This document shows positions 5,581-5,629 of a stretch of 5,629 nucleotides of DNA, one piece after another. Under the pieces are notes generated by a model. The model had not been told where the DNA came from. It saw only the letters and a program-made list of their open reading frames with translations, and ran no database searches. The stretch's first letter is position 1. Each line of letters starts with the position of its first letter. The stretch comes from JAAXZI01 sp045863575 (GTDB taxonomy: Bacteria; Planctomycetota; Phycisphaerae; UBA1845; PWPN01), in NCBI GenBank assembly GCA_045863575.1, contig BTUC01000473.1, positions 1 to 5,629 of the forward strand, written 5' to 3'. A program made the translations under genes and the position numbers.

Positions 5581-5629
5581 CCCTGTCTCAAAACTCCGGT
5601 TTTTGCCGATAAGGCTCCATGACGACATG
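5581..5629. other. Possible insertion-sequence end or weak terminator after Uma2
   Basis: CCCTGTCTCAAAACTCCGG begins 2 bp after the Uma2 stop. TGTCTCAAAA resembles, from memory, terminal inverted repeats of some IS families. An ATG at 5619, with AAGG 4 nt upstream, could open a further plus-strand gene, such as a transposase, beyond the window. Alternatively AAAAC-TCCG-GTTTT (5590-5603) is a weak hairpin with a short T run acting as a terminator. The window ends too soon to decide. Confidence 0.25.

Noticed and set aside
4932..5591. 219-codon minus-strand frame opposite Uma2
   Set aside because: It is a shadow of the Uma2 gene, whose catalytic and structural motifs are all intact on the plus strand.

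Overview
The window most likely comes from a high-GC planctomycete, probably near Phycisphaerae. The strongest clue is the C-terminal dockerin-like EF-hand pair of the large secreted protein, with two Asp-rich loops each followed by an F/L-x-x-[WF]-Q-x-C segment. A Uma2-type nuclease and a xylose-isomerase-like TIM-barrel protein, both commonly found as paralogues in planctomycetes, fit this. The assignment is an inference from gene content, not from a phylogenetic marker.

Layout: (1) 1-726, plus strand: the C-terminal part of a sugar phosphate isomerase/epimerase, cut by the window edge, with a Gly/Ala/Arg-rich tail. (2) 727-963: a convergent intergenic region with a 29-bp tandem repeat, a GC-rich hairpin and one arm of a 28-bp inverted repeat. 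(3) 964-1554, minus: a small two-TM membrane protein of unknown function. (4) 1555-1847: an intergenic region with the second 28-bp arm and two other inverted repeats. (5) 1848-4529, minus: an 893-aa secreted protein with 14 FG-GAP/VCBS-type units, which fits two seven-bladed beta-propellers, followed by a dockerin-like domain. (6) 4530-4877: a 348-bp divergent intergenic region with a perfect Shine-Dalgarno for the propeller gene and a sigma70-like promoter candidate for the next gene. (7) 4878-5579, plus: a Uma2-family PD-(D/E)XK protein with all the expected catalytic residues. (8) 5580-5629: a short tail that could be an insertion-sequence end or a weak terminator.

The genes do not form an obvious operon or shared pathway. 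The two minus-strand genes are 293 bp apart, the propeller gene and Uma2 diverge, and the isomerase converges on the membrane-protein gene. I see no clear new multi-gene system. The items most worth a second look are the double-propeller architecture with its degenerate ninth blade and extra calcium loop, the near-perfect 28-bp inverted repeats around the membrane-protein gene, and that unnamed membrane protein itself.
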